From Doryteuthis pealeii (Eukaryota; Mollusca; Cephalopoda; Myopsida; Loliginidae), in assembly GCA_023376005.1 (NCBI GenBank), contig CM042157.1:92127849-92191848 (forward strand): a DNA stretch of 64,000 nucleotides. The letters are read 5' to 3'. Below the pieces are notes generated by a model, which searched no databases, was not told the origin of the DNA, and was given only the letters and a program-made list of their open reading frames with translations. A program made the translations under genes and the position numbers. Positions 25,216 to 38,700 of the stretch are shown here, piece by piece (the stretch's first letter is position 1; every line of letters starts with the position of its first letter).

Positions 25216-26149
25216 AGGAGAGATTTTGTTCTGTACCTGTTGACGTATAACTCCAAAACGGGACGTAACTCAGATCTAAAATCTTGCGTACACATTGATA
25301 TCATTCTAACTAAGAAATACTCCAAATTTGGTTATTGATTTTTACTGATTAAGGGATATAATTAATTAATTAAACCAAGATCAAACGATTTTTTTAAATC
25401 TATAAAATAGCTGCTACTGCTGATATTCCAGCTACAATCAGCACACAAACCCCACCCTCTTGCCTCTTTGCCTATGTTGAATACTGTTGTTTATGTAAAA
25501 AAGAAAAATGAAAGCTTTTTTATCAATATTTTTACGAATACTTTCATATTTCTTATAATAAAATATATCCATTTTTAATCAGCGAATCAAATTTGAATTA
25601 ATATGTGAATTAGCAATTACAAAAACTGAATGTTAAATAGTCTTTTACACGAAAAAGTTTTTGAAAAAAAATCCTTCAAGCGATTAAAAAAGGGGATTCT
25701 TAGAATAATATGATTAAATATATCCAGTGAAAGTCAAAACGTTTTTGAAAGAAGATATGATATTGTTGTATATACCCCAAATTATTCATGATATCCAACA
25801 CAGATGCTGAAACCTGCAGTATATATGAATATGAACATCAAGTCGCACCAAGAGCACAGATCCCCATGACTCTTCCTCTCCATCTGTCCCTATCGGTCAT
25901 CGCTACTAGTAGGTCCAATTGGTGCAGCTGTATAGTAGCACTGACCTGGTTACAGCTTGGAAGAATTTTTATTTTATATCAGTGAGATCAGATTTTCAGA
26001 TGATTGATAATTTGTCTATGGCAGCGCATACCTTTCTTATGTGTATACTGGCATCGCTCTCTGTAGAACTATAGAATATACTAAAAAATATCTGACTTAT
26101 TTTCCATTCTTTGGTTTTTTTATTGTTCTGTTTTTTTGTTTTTTTTCAG
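25215..26149. other. Upstream region of the armadillo-like gene
   Basis: No coding exon is recognised. The 5' non-coding exon(s) and promoter of the gene should lie here or further upstream, because the first coding exon has a splice acceptor before it at 26149. Open frames here lack family features. Confidence 0.5.
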
Positions 26150-26359
26150 TTACAGCGTTCATCAAGCATCCAGTATCATTAAATATGGCGGTGGAAATCA
26201 GCTTTGATGAAGTTTCCAAATTGATTGAAGACTTGAATAATGCAGAAACATATTCAAATGAACAATCAAAAACAAACTTGATTCAACTTGATAATATTGT
26301 TCAAGATATAGAGAGTAGACCTGAAATTTGTCGACATTTAAGCAAACTTGATTTTGAAG
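26150..26359 (+). CDS. Armadillo-like gene, exon with start codon
   Basis: The acceptor is a T-rich tract ending TTTTTCAG at 26149. The start ATG at 26185 (AATATGGCGG) has A at -3 and G at +4. An in-frame start further upstream would lie in intron-like T-rich sequence. Encodes 58 residues plus one base, ending before GTGAGT. Confidence 0.78.
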
Positions 26360-29300
26360 GTGAGTGACCACAATTTATTTTCTAATTTTAGATTGAAAAA
26401 TCATTTCTTCTATGTAAATATTTGACCAGCTTCATAATTTTTTTCCAATTAGCACTTACTTGTCTCAACTGTTTTCTATATGTCTGGACATCACTTCTCA
26501 AATATGTGAGTCTCTCACAAATCTGCTCATCTATTAGTAATTTTACAAACACATATATACCAGCAAATCAACTTTGCTTCATACATTTCATTCACTCTTT
26601 TCATCTTCTTGTTTAGTTTACACATTAAATAAAACTGGTTGAGTTCCATGATGATCTTTCATTTTCCTATCTATATTAATTGAAAAAAAGTTTTAAAATT
26701 ACAGCAAAAGGTCATCTAAAACCAGATTTTTGAGGAGTACTAATAGCACATGGCAGTATTAAACTAAAAGACTTGGATTTTTGTTTCTAACAAAGGAATT
26801 ATATAAATCATGTACCTGATATTTATAGTGGATATTAACTTTGCAACAAAATATTAGTGATTTAAAGAAAATTTTGATTATGGATTTTTTCAAAATGGTA
26901 GAACTAAATGAAATTCCTTTAAAGAGAAAGCATTTAGGTCTCTTAGAATTATATATATATATATATATATATATTGTGTCTGCTGCCATGACAGCATTTT
27001 TGGGCCTGGTGGAAGTGTAAACTCTGGTTGGAATTTATAAGACAGATAGATAAATATGAATAGGATGTTCTATCTCAGAATTTCCATGATATTTCCAGAT
27101 ATAAAGAAAATATTTTGGTGTTTGGTGGCAAAAAGATAGGCATTTTTGAGTGTTAACTTAAAATCTGCTTAATTGGTTCAACCCCTGTAGGTTATTTAAT
27201 ACCAAATCTTGTTTTTTTGTATATATGATTTGTAAGTGAATAGTTTTGAGGTAAATATTTTTGTTTAATTTTATATACTGGTAGAAATGATTTTCATTAA
27301 CTTGCAAACAGATCTATTTAACCCATAGATGGGACCCTAACATGCTATACTACTCCAGATCAGAGTAGATCTGACTAGGAAGAGGTACTTCACACTTCCC
27401 AGAAGTCCAGAATTGGAACCTCACCTCAAGATGCAGTTTAGAATCATATGCAAGGCACTAAATTGATAGAAAGAATTTGTATGTTAGATTTTCATTAACT
27501 TCAGGTGTATTATTTGATTAGAAGAAATAACTTCATGTATATTAATAAACTGGTGGTTGACCCTCAGCCACTGCCTTCTAGCACCTTCAAGATAAAAAGG
27601 AGTTGGGTGTTTGTTTGCCTTAAGAGAAATCTGAAGAATATGGTTGGGACTTAATCACATAGATGCTAGGGCTCAACATAACCAGCCGATGGATCTCTCT
27701 TGCTTTTCTAGTTCAAGTAATGGCTGAAGGTCACAGACTGCTGAGCCACCAGGATCCTGTCCTCAAGCATTATGGATTGCCACCCATGATCAACATGTGG
27801 TCCCATTGAGGGTGGGGGTCTTACCCCTCTGCAGATGTGCAGTTGTCATATTCTAGTGCTCTAGCTAACAAGGCAGTTAAAAGCTAGTTATAAAAAGTAA
27901 AATTTTACTGAAATAGTCATAAAAATATATATATTACTAAATATTCCAGTCCAAAAAAATGAGTGCATTTCTGGAATCCATAGAGGTAATTTGTCTTAAA
28001 TTAGCATAAACCTGAGCTAGAAAGTCATTTTAAAGACTGCACCAGAAGTTTGATGATAAATTAGCTGGTAAAAAAGTTTACCATTAATTTTTTTTATAAA
28101 ACTGTTTAGCCATTTCAGTTCAGGGAAGTGTAGTATTATATGCAAATGAGATAGACTATAAAAGTAGTTTGCCTCAGTAGCAAGGCAGACAGCTACTACC
28201 TGTACCTAAAGATAAAGATATGTTCCCAAAATTAATTGATTTCACAGCAAATAATATGCACATGTCCTGTTATAGTAATAATCTTCATAAACAGTCAATG
28301 TTGTGTAGCATTCTTCACTGTTGTAGAAATAATGACCCAAGTGAGTTGGCAACTTGAATTAAAAAGATGAACAATGGTACTAGTTAAAATAAAGAATATT
28401 TGTGAGTTGTTAAAGAATGGATTATTTTCTTTATTTCATACCATTTTTATTTATAATTTGCCTAGTCTACATACTACAAACATCATTAGATCCAATGAAA
28501 AACAAAGACTTCATACTAAAAATGGCAAGAAACAGGTGATATCCAAAAGAAACTATGCAGATGATCTAGCACTTCTAGAAAATACACCTGTACAAGCCAA
28601 ATCATTGTTGAATAGCCTAGAAAAAGCAGAAACAACTGCTAAACAAAGACTGAGTGTGGCAGCAAGGTGTGCACAGAGGCAGGTGCAAGCACAACAGTGT
28701 TGCCAATAGCCACATGACCAGTTTCTCTGCATTCCTACAATGATTTGGAGACCTTACTTTTGGGATTACCCTTGTAAATGTATTAACCTTTGTTAATATA
28801 AATACTATATCATTTCTATTTTTTTTTTAAATTTCAGTATTAGTCAAAAAAATGCTGGATGACTTAAAATATGAGAATGAAAACATTGAGATCTGGTTGT
28901 CTCTTGGACTGATATATGGCATATTACTTAATTCTACTGACCTGGATGCTGTACTTTGTTCTGTAAGTAAATCTGTTTTCATAATAAAAAATTTAGTATG
29001 AGTATGGCTCTAGTATCTTTATTCTTTGATATAAACAAGTTATAATTATATAAGCCTACTCAAGTTAGGTGTGTATGCATAGCCTTTATAAGATTTGTAG
29101 GCCATAATCACTTAATAATATAAAGAGGAGTCAGAGTTGAAGGTTTTATGTTATAACTCCACAGCGCTGTATTCTTTCAAGTTATATATGTAATAGTTTT
29201 ATTTTTATCAGTAATGTTTGTATGGGGGTGGGGGGTGGCAAGGGATCACAACAACAAAATAGGGATGCTGATTATTGAGGTGGACTGTCTGGCAGACATC

Positions 29301-32300
29301 TTTTTTAGGGGAAGCAAACAAACAGTGGCAGTGTTCATCATGTGATAAAAAAAAAAGACTGAATCAATGACACAATACAAACATTTTTTGAAAGATAGAG
29401 AATTATTATTTATTTCTATAAGGTTTATTGGAAAGGTGGAATTTCAAGTTCCTTGAGATAAAGGTTTAAAGCAAGTATTAGTATGCTTAGTGGCAGGGGA
29501 AATATTTAGTTGAGTCCCCACTCTCTAAGGACCAATATTAGCATTAGTATATCTATGATATACCAACACTGATAAAAACAGAAGGAAAAACAAAATAAAC
29601 TCAATTACACAAACACTTGATATTTTATATATACAATATACATGCAGGTGGCCTTACAAGGCAAGAATGCACTAATGTGTCCCATGGTAGAATTATACAC
29701 ATATTGTGGAGGTGCATGGTGTAATGGTTATCATCATAGGAAATGAATTCTGTGACCCAAGTTCAAATATTGGATGAGGCTGTTTGTATTTCATGTCACG
29801 GTAATACCCTTGGGAAATGTATGAATCCAACTATCCTCCCTCCAGCTATGAGTAAATATTAGGGAAGTCTGGGCTCTTTAATTTTAGTTAGACCACCAGT
29901 CTAGGAGAAGGAAAACTCTAAATTCAAACCTGTCAAACTCCACTTAAGAAATTGACTATGTGTCACATACTACTCATGTGGAGGGGTTGGTGCATATATA
30001 TTGTAGAAGGAGTACAAAAAGAAACCTTATTTGACGAGTGTAGGTAATATAGCCATGTAGCCCTTGCCATTCCTTGACCGTGACAAAGACAATATGTCTA
30101 TTTGAGGATCCAAAGCCAATAGGTCAAGAAGGGGTTTCTGAGATTGTCATAAGACACTCTATGGATCTCTAAAAGACATGTAAATTATCTAAGAGTAATA
30201 GTTATCTATTGTTTCCCTACACCAGCTATATGTTTTACATTTGGGTCTTTGTAATTTCTGGTACTGCTTGAATATTCCAGTGGAATTATTTGAGTGACCT
30301 AACAAGAAGTAAAGAAATACAGACAATATAAATAAATCTAACAGTACAAACAGCACAGTTCCAAAGAAAACCTCTTTCTTTTTTTAAAGAATTACCAAGA
30401 GCTGATTCTAACAAAACATTTAAAGAAAAAGTTAGATGAAAACTACACAAGAATACTGCATGCTAACTTAAACAAATCTTGGAAGCAGTTTTATGGCCAC
30501 TTGCTTCTTATCATACAAACCATCTAAGATATTAAAAAAAAGACATGTTCGACACTGGAAAAGCCACAACAGACTCATAAGTGACATTTTCCTATGGACA
30601 TGCTGGTGTAGATTGACCAGCAAAAACTTTACATCAATCAGATCTGTGTGAATTCTGCATGCCCTGTAGAAGACCTGCCAGGAGCTATATCTAATAGGAA
30701 TGGGTGGTGAGAGAGAGTCATGGGTATCTATGCTGTCAGCATGACCTAATAATGATGATGATTTCAAACAGGAATTTGTTTAAGATTAGTTTGTACATAG
30801 AACTTACAATTTATGTCATTTTGCTTAATGAATATTTTGATAATGTTTAGTATTAAAAACATACTAGGAAGAGTCAAAAGTTGTGCGATATTTTGCTATG
30901 TGCTAGTTTAGTTTCTTTGTTTAATGGCATATCAACCTTTGTGGGTTATTTAATAGAGGATACTTTTATATTTTTCAGAAATATATAGACGTTGGTGTGG
31001 TTGAATTTGCAAAAACGTTGTGCTGTTATATTGAAGCCTTGCCTGAAAAATCTGAGGTAAATATTTCTGATGATTTAATTAGTTCAAACAAATCTTGGAT
31101 TGTATTTTTGTTAATTTTTGCTTGCAGTAATTATTGTAATTAGCAAGAACCATGGAAATTCCATGGTAGTTCATGATAAATATTATCTTACATGTCTCTG
31201 CTCTAATTCTACCTTTGCCTATATCTCCTCATTTTCTACCTGTATCCTGAGAAAAAAATTTAAAGGAAAATGTGTTGCATCATTTTCTTTTCACTCTTTG
31301 ATTTATTTATTTCACTGAAATAACATCAGAGATAAATCATTGTAGATTTCTATTTGTATTTAACTATTTCCAACTCTTAGCATAAGCTGTCATAACATAA
31401 CTGACATTCTCCTGCTGTTTATTTCTTTTTTTCATTCTGTTCTTTTTCTTTGATTCACATTAATGTTGGCCTTTTTAATGGAATGATCCATTATTTATCC
31501 GAGATTGCATCATTTTCTTTCACACTTTTTTCACATTAATTTGTAAAATAGACTTTCCAAATAATGAATATAAAAAAAAAGGATGTATTTAATTTATTCT
31601 AAAGATTGCAGCTTCATCCATCCAATACATTTTCAATTAAAAAATACCCCACACCTGCAAAACAAATTTACATGAAATATATTTTTTGAAATAACATTAA
31701 AAAATACATTAAAAAAAAAATCTTTCCTGGTTACAAACGTTTAAAATACACTATTATTAGAATTTTTATACAGAACTTTTTTCTTCTTTCCTCTATTTAT
31801 CGCAAATCTAAGTCATTTTTTCACATCCACAATCAATTACTTCCTCTTTCAGTTATTCTTTGCAATGAACGGATGTTATTTTTTTATTATTTGGCCTTTG
31901 ATTCGCATCCACTTGGTCATCTTGATTGTGGATGAAGCCAGGAAACCTCTACAACCAATTTCTATTGGCAGAATATAACTTACCCAACCCTTTGATTTTA
32001 TTTCTGTTCTGATCTCTGAATATCTTAATTTGTTTCTTTTGTGTGCCTTATCTACCAATGTTTTTCAAGGTACTACCAATTCTACAATAATTAAGATTTT
32101 CTTTGATGCTGATCACATTATGAAATTTGGTCTTAGTGTGGTCATTAATATTTCTAGAGGAAATAACTGTCTTCTATTGAGTTTGACTAGCATTTTCCAG
32201 TCTCTAGCTTGCACCAACAGCCCAGTATCTTCACTATTGGAATTGTTTCTTACATACATATATATGTGTGTGTGTGTGTGTAATATAGTGAAAAATTGAA

Positions 32301-35300
32301 AAACACAAGTTCATAAAATGAGTGATGTTTATTTTGCCAATGATGCAGTGTTTTCGATCTGTTTCAATAGATCTTCTTCAGGGCTTTTGTTAATTTGAGG
32401 AAAAATAAATTTATCACAGAGAATAAGAAGACTGTGAGAGTCTTTTGTTTTGTCGGTCAATCTATTTTAAAATGTCGAATGAAAAACTAGCGTTCTTTGG
32501 ATATTTGAAATTATGAGGAATGCTAAGACGACAGTTGTAAAGTGACATAGATGTGTGTGTGAGTGAGTGTGTATGGAAATGTGCTTTCACACACAACACA
32601 CACAACGTAAGGTAGCATCTATGTCACTTTACAACTGTCGTCTTAGCATTCCTCATAATTTCAAATATCCAAAGAACGCTAGTTTTTCATTCAATATTCT
32701 AAAATAGATTGATCGACAAAACAAAAAGACTCTCACAGTATTCTTATTCTCTGTGATAAATTTATTTTTCCTCAAATTAACAAAAGCCCTGATAAAGATC
32801 TATTGAAACAGATCAAAACACTGCAGTATTAGTGAAATAAACATCACTCATTTTATGAACTTGTGTTTTTTCAATTTTTCACTATATTACATACTATTGG
32901 ATTCGCTTCCATTTTCACACACACACACACACACACTTATATATATATATATATATATATTATTTATATATATAGTGAGAATTTTACTAATATATAGATC
33001 ATTTACACAAACACACACATCCTTCCATTGAATGTGATCTACAATCCTTTTCTTTTTCAGGGTATATTTAAAATCCTTGGTCTATCTGTAGGGACCCTTT
33101 CTAACATTTCTCGTGTGTTCCTATCAAAGAAAAATGTGGAGGCAGTGTGGATGTAAGTACTTTTGCATCACAATTTAAATAATAACAGGAGTAGAAATAA
33201 GACAATTAGGAATTATATTGTAAATATTTATGTCATTACCTTAGTATTGAATTGATAATGAATTAGCTGTGATAGATTTGACAAATATCTAATAATCTAA
33301 TTAAAGGGTTGAATGAGATCTTCTGTAAACCTCCTCTAAATGAAGCCCTGTTATAAGAATAGTGGGTATTAGTTTATAACCAACACTAAGTCCTTATAAT
33401 GCATTTGTGAATCCATGGATACATTAACACTGAACATTTAGTAAGGAAAGACAAACATCTAACTCACATTAGAATGCACATATGAATGTTTGATATACAT
33501 AGCATGTATATCATATGTTCCCAAACAGGGTAATTATACATAATGTTCTATCAACGAACAGTGTAATGAAGAGGTTCCAAAAATGGTTAAAAAAGATCTG
33601 TTTTTTCATGGTTTTAATGGCAAGGTGGAATAAGTGCTATGCTGAAGAACTGCTTAATGCAATAAAAAACTTCCCTATCCCAAAGAACATAACTGACGCA
33701 AGATCCTGGTTTGGGTTGGTTAATCAGGTGGCATAGGCATACTTGCTAAGCCCCATAATAGCTCTTGCATAATTAGCTGATGATGTGATGTCATGTATTT
33801 ATAAATAAATATGACTTAGTTTCGAAAATAAAAACTATCAATACATTAAATAACTACAAATAAAAAATCTGAAAAAGAAAAAAAAAAGAAAAAAAAAGAT
33901 ATTTTAAAAGGGAAAGGTAAAATATTTACATTTACTTGTCGATAAAAAAAATTTGGGGGTGGCTGTAAAATATCACTTTCTTATCGCATTAACTCTTTGA
34001 TTTTAATACCTTCAAACCACTAAAAAACAGTTATTTGTCAATAAAAATGCTTTCAAACTGCTAAAAATAAACATTTTAAAGAGGAGGTGGGGGGATAAAA
34101 TATTTACATTTACTTGTTGAGAAAAGAATTGTGGTGGGGGGAGAAATATTGCTTTCATATCGCTTTAACTTGTTGGGTAAAACACCTTCAAACAGCTAAG
34201 GAGTTCATAACTAGCATAGTTCACATTTTGAGCAGGCACCACTCAGCATTTTTTAGTGTAGGAGGCCAGGATGCACCAATCTGCAATTTACCAAACAAAC
34301 AAATATTGAAAAGGTCCTAAATATGTATTTAGAACTGGATTAAAGAACTGAATCATTAACAGAAGTTTACTACCCAGGTTTCACCAAAAAGGTTCTTGAA
34401 AAAAAGAACTCATTTTCTTTTGCATTTTTATGCTCCCTATTCTAATCAGATAGGTTTTGGATGTTGAGTTGACTACTTCAAGCCTATTTGACCATTAGAG
34501 TGGAGTAGATGCAGTGCTTATGGTTATCAAACAAGATAGATAAATTTTGAATCTTTTGAAAATTGCCCCTTAGAGTGTTTTTTTAAAGAGTTTTTTTTTT
34601 ACTGTTAATTTTTCAAAAGTATATTAGTTAAAACAATTTGTTCTAACTTATTTTGAAAAAAATTAGCATTGAGATAAGATAACAATTTTTGCCAAACTTG
34701 TAACAAATTCAATTTCAAATGGGAAAAAAAAAAAAAAAAAAAAAAAAAATTGGAAAAAACTCAAAATGCAGAAATTTTTGGAAATTCCCTAAAATTTTTA
34801 ATGGTCATAAAATAAAAATGATTAATGCTATTGTGCTGCAATTTTCAGAATTTATTTCTCCCATGAATACAAACAATTGGTGAAATTTTGAAAAAGATTT
34901 GAGGACCTTTGATGAAATTGGTTTGAATGACAATCTCATGGAATTTTAAATATTACCATAAATAATAAATAATGCATGCACAATCTTATTTATCATCAAA
35001 TTTTAGTTTTTGAAGTAATTAAGTGGTTGGTTGGATTTTATGGCATAACAACTCTTGGGTTATTTTATGCAGATGTTTTAGTTTTATTCATTCTTGTTTA
35101 GTATTCAAATTTTAGTTTTGAACACATTTTTTAAAACTAATTTCTTATCTAGATGGGAGCCTAACAGGTACTACCACTCTGGGTTGGAGTGGACCTGGGA
35201 GTAATGGCAATGAAAGGGTACTCCACATTCTCCCGATCTCCAGAATTGTAACCTCACCACTAGATGCAGTTTAACATCCTACCATAGACACTAAGACCCT

Positions 35301-35705
35301 CAGCCACTGCCTTCTAATGCATATATGATCAAAATGGTCGGTGGGGTTGTTATAAGAGCAATATGGAAAGGACAATCAAATATGTGCTAGGTCTTGACAT
35401 GACCAGCCGGCTGATCAGAGGTGTCTCTCCGACTGTCTGTCTAGCCCAAATAAGGACCAGAGTGGAGTGTTAAATGACTTCTCTGCTACCAAGATTCCAT
35501 ACTTAAGCAATAGTTAATTGGTTCTAGATTTGTATATTTTAAATGCAATATTTTAATTTCATTTCTCTTTCTTTAATCAGTGGCTCATTCCTATGCTGAG
35601 CATAAAAACAGATGACATCAATATCTCTTCTATAATGCTTTTGTCACACTTGGTGGATGACAATAAGAATGAAGTCTTATTAGATGACATAGGTAAGTGA
35701 GGAAA

Positions 35706-35760
<55 letters not shown>

Positions 35761-38700
35761 TGTTTTTATAATTAAATTGCTTTTAGTTTCTTAAATGCTT
35801 ATTAATGAAAAAAGAATAATATAAACAAGCAAGACCTGTGGAGATACCATAGTAGGATATTTTAATTGTTACAATGTTTGTTATGTATACTTTAACAGCT
35901 ATTGCAAAATAGTTCAATATGTAAGAAGTATAATAATTTTGATTTAACTTTTTCTTTCTCACTACTTCCATCCATGTTTTCATTCCATTGAAACAGATTA
36001 CTGTTATCACTTCTGCTCATGCTCTCTCTTGTACCTCAATGTATCACAGTTCAACATTCTCATCCTTTTACCAACTCATCTATGAAGCTTTTCTAGATCG
36101 ATTGTGTGTGTGTGTGTGTGTTTTTAAAGTGAGACACATGTAGCAAATTAATATAATTAATAATCTTCATACAATGACTGCTATTTATAAAGTAGCATTG
36201 CAACCAACAAAGCCTTCATCAGATGATGACTCTGGGTTCAGGCATGGTTTCAGGGCCAAAGCATCATTACCACTAACCCAGAGCACCCCAGCAGTATCTC
36301 ACAATACCACCAGACTTTGTCGGTTTGATGTCCCAATTGCCATTAGCATGCTGATGCAGTTAGAGCTTTATCCTGGATCTTTTTTTATATATTTCCTCTT
36401 GTCTGGTTGAGAAAGTCCAAGTTTAGACAAAAATGCCGAGGTTGAGTTGGTAATAAATCCCCTGCATTTGACTTTGATAGGAAATACATCTGTTATCCAT
36501 CTGTTTCTGATGCATTGTTCACTTAGGTCTTCATATTTTTCCAACTTACGCTGATGTGCCCAGTCAAGATTTTCTTCAAATGGAACTGTCAATTCAACGA
36601 TAAAAACTTTCTTTTGATTAACAGACCAAATGACAATATCAGGACGCTAGGCCATTAACGTTATTTTAGTTGGAAAAACAAGTTGACGATCCAAGTCGCA
36701 TGCAATGCTCCAGTCTGTGGAGCCATTAAACAATGACGAAATGTGCCTATTTTTACGTGAAAATTTCAAAATGTTTCCTTCTTTAACAAAATGTACTGCT
36801 TTGTTGATGTTATTAACAGCTTACATGTAGTGTGATGGTTAGCAAGTCAGATGAGCAGACCATTGTTAATGAGTTCGTTTCTCACTGGGTGCCCCATACT
36901 TATGACCTGTTACCACATTTAAGCTAAGCTTAATAAATATCTATACTTATTAAATCTTAATTCATTGATTCTATTTTAAGGAAAAAATCTATTTAAGATA
37001 TTGACTTTAATGATGCATAGTTTTGTATAGAAACACTTGAAGTTTATTACTGCAACTTATCTGCTAGGATTTTCCTGGTAGCTGCTTCACTTATGGCCCA
37101 GTTCAATTAGTAGTAGGAGTTTTGGTTGTTAACTCTGAGCCCTTTGGTGGTAGAGGGATGCACTGATTTGAATTGCCATCTTGGACAGTGTCAGGAAGTG
37201 ATGTCTTACTCTCTCATATTGAATCTAGGGGCTGCTAGTGGTGAAAAAGAAAGAGGTTCCTTAGTTTTATAGCTGATTTCACATGACTTCCAGGAAGACC
37301 TTGATTGCCCTATTTATTTATCCATGTGTGTATGAATAAATACCCATAAAGTATCATGACTGTCAATATCTTACTCTTATAGTGATTGTCTCTATCTGCT
37401 CAGATGGACTTGGGTCCAGAAGGTTTATCTTCTCTAGCTGCCAGGTTTTTGCCCATAGGTGGCTGGGGTATTTAAACAGTAGCCCTGGAATTCTCCGTCT
37501 CTTTCCCTTGGTCTAGCAACCACTACACATGGGCTAGACACATAGTGCCTGTCCCTTAAGTGGGGTCTTTGTCCCCCAACTATCAGTAAGTGACATTTCT
37601 TCATGAAATTTTATCACTTCTGTATCTATGTATCATATTGTATCTTGTCATGTATGTATGTTCATTTGTCCATGTGCTCAGACAATAAAGTCTGTACTTG
37701 TGGTTATATGTTTAACTTCTTTGTCGGATTATCTTATGTACATATATACATATGTTGGAAGGTTACTTTGAGCCTTCTAACATATTCAATTCTTATACTC
37801 TTAAAGAATTTTTGAAATGGTCTGTTTCATTTGAAGATACTCAAAAGATGTAATGTTTTTTCAATTTTCAGGAAATATTGGTGAAATTGTGCAATTTATT
37901 AAAGATGCAAGCAAAAGTAAGGATCATCGTCATCATGGATTTACTTTGGAGGAATTGCTTTCTGCAGTAGGCAATTTGGCGAAAAATGCTTTTAACAGAG
38001 AACAGGTAAATGTATACCATATTATGTGTGGTAAATTTGTATTATTTGGATTATGCTTGTCGAACTTGTGGATATAGGCATTGAGTTAATACAATTCTAA
38101 GTGACAGTTATCTCTAGGCCGCATGTTCAATCCTGGTCAAGGGCAACATAACATAGAATAATTAACACAGCTTAACACTTGTACCCAGTCAGGGTTAACG
38201 GAATGAGAACAATCTATCCCTGTGGATTAAATAAAGGGTTATGTGACAGCCGCCCAAAGCAAGGAAATGAGTATAGACAGAGTCCGACTGATGAAGACGC
38301 TTTTATTTAGGTAAATACGGGAGTTGTCACCTATCCTCCTATTTCGCAACTGGTCTTCAACGTGAAACTACAATAGAAAACAAATAGACTATGTAGTTTC
38401 TCTAATACAACTAATAAAATTGAAAAAGAGGAGGAAAAGTTCCAAGCATATATCTTACCTTCTTGCCGCCTCAAATCCTGCTGCTAAAAGAATTCAAATC
38501 CAGCGCCACGCAAACATGTGACTTTTACCGGTGTCAAACGGTGCTTGTACCCATGCAATATGATAGCCGAACAAAACAAGGGAGATAATTATCTTGCATT
38601 TACATGGCTCCCCAAAATAAGGTTCACTTATTTTTACACTATTGGTAAAGTTATGGCTCCTCGGCGGGGACTTCCCCGGTCTCTGATTCAAGTAACAGCA

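Larger units (their letters stand above)
26360..28837 (+). other. Intron 1 of the armadillo-like gene
   Basis: 2.5 kb, with a (TA)n tract at 26949-26972, a diverged dispersed repeat at 27318-27880 and a LINE fragment at 28480-28660. Confidence 0.7.
28963..30978 (+). other. Intron 2 of the armadillo-like gene
   Basis: 2.0 kb, with a SINE at 29705-30000 and a LINE C-terminal fragment at 30390-30760. Nothing recognisable was seen at 28963-29700. Confidence 0.7.
31057..33060 (+). other. Intron 3 of the armadillo-like gene
   Basis: 2.0 kb, with a T-rich first half, a LINE-like fragment at 31870-32060 (minus), a 600-bp palindrome at 32285-32890 and CA/TA microsatellites at 32917-32975. Confidence 0.7.
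33153..35580 (+). other. Intron 4 of the armadillo-like gene
   Basis: 2.4 kb, with a Gypsy fragment at 33515-33790, a short internal repeat at 33890-34205, a run of about 28 A at 34722-34750 and a dispersed repeat at 35148-35515. The expected 1 mod 3 coding segment was not found by eye. Confidence 0.6.
35693..37871 (+). other. Intron 5 of the armadillo-like gene
   Basis: 2.2 kb, with a pure (TA)n tract at 35708-35757, a retroelement pol fragment at 36368-36830 (minus) and a SINE at 36822-36950. Nothing recognisable was seen at 36960-37870. Confidence 0.7.

Noticed and set aside
29705..29775. Functional tRNA gene
   Set aside because: A and B boxes are present but no complete cloverleaf or acceptor stem; an unrelated SINE tail follows.
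30468..30767. 99-codon minus-strand open frame of a type often annotated as a hypothetical protein
   Set aside because: It is the antisense of a LINE ORF2 C-terminus readable on the plus strand.
36174..36410. 78-codon plus-strand open frame
   Set aside because: Overlaps the antisense of the retroelement pol fragment at 36368-36830 and has no family features.
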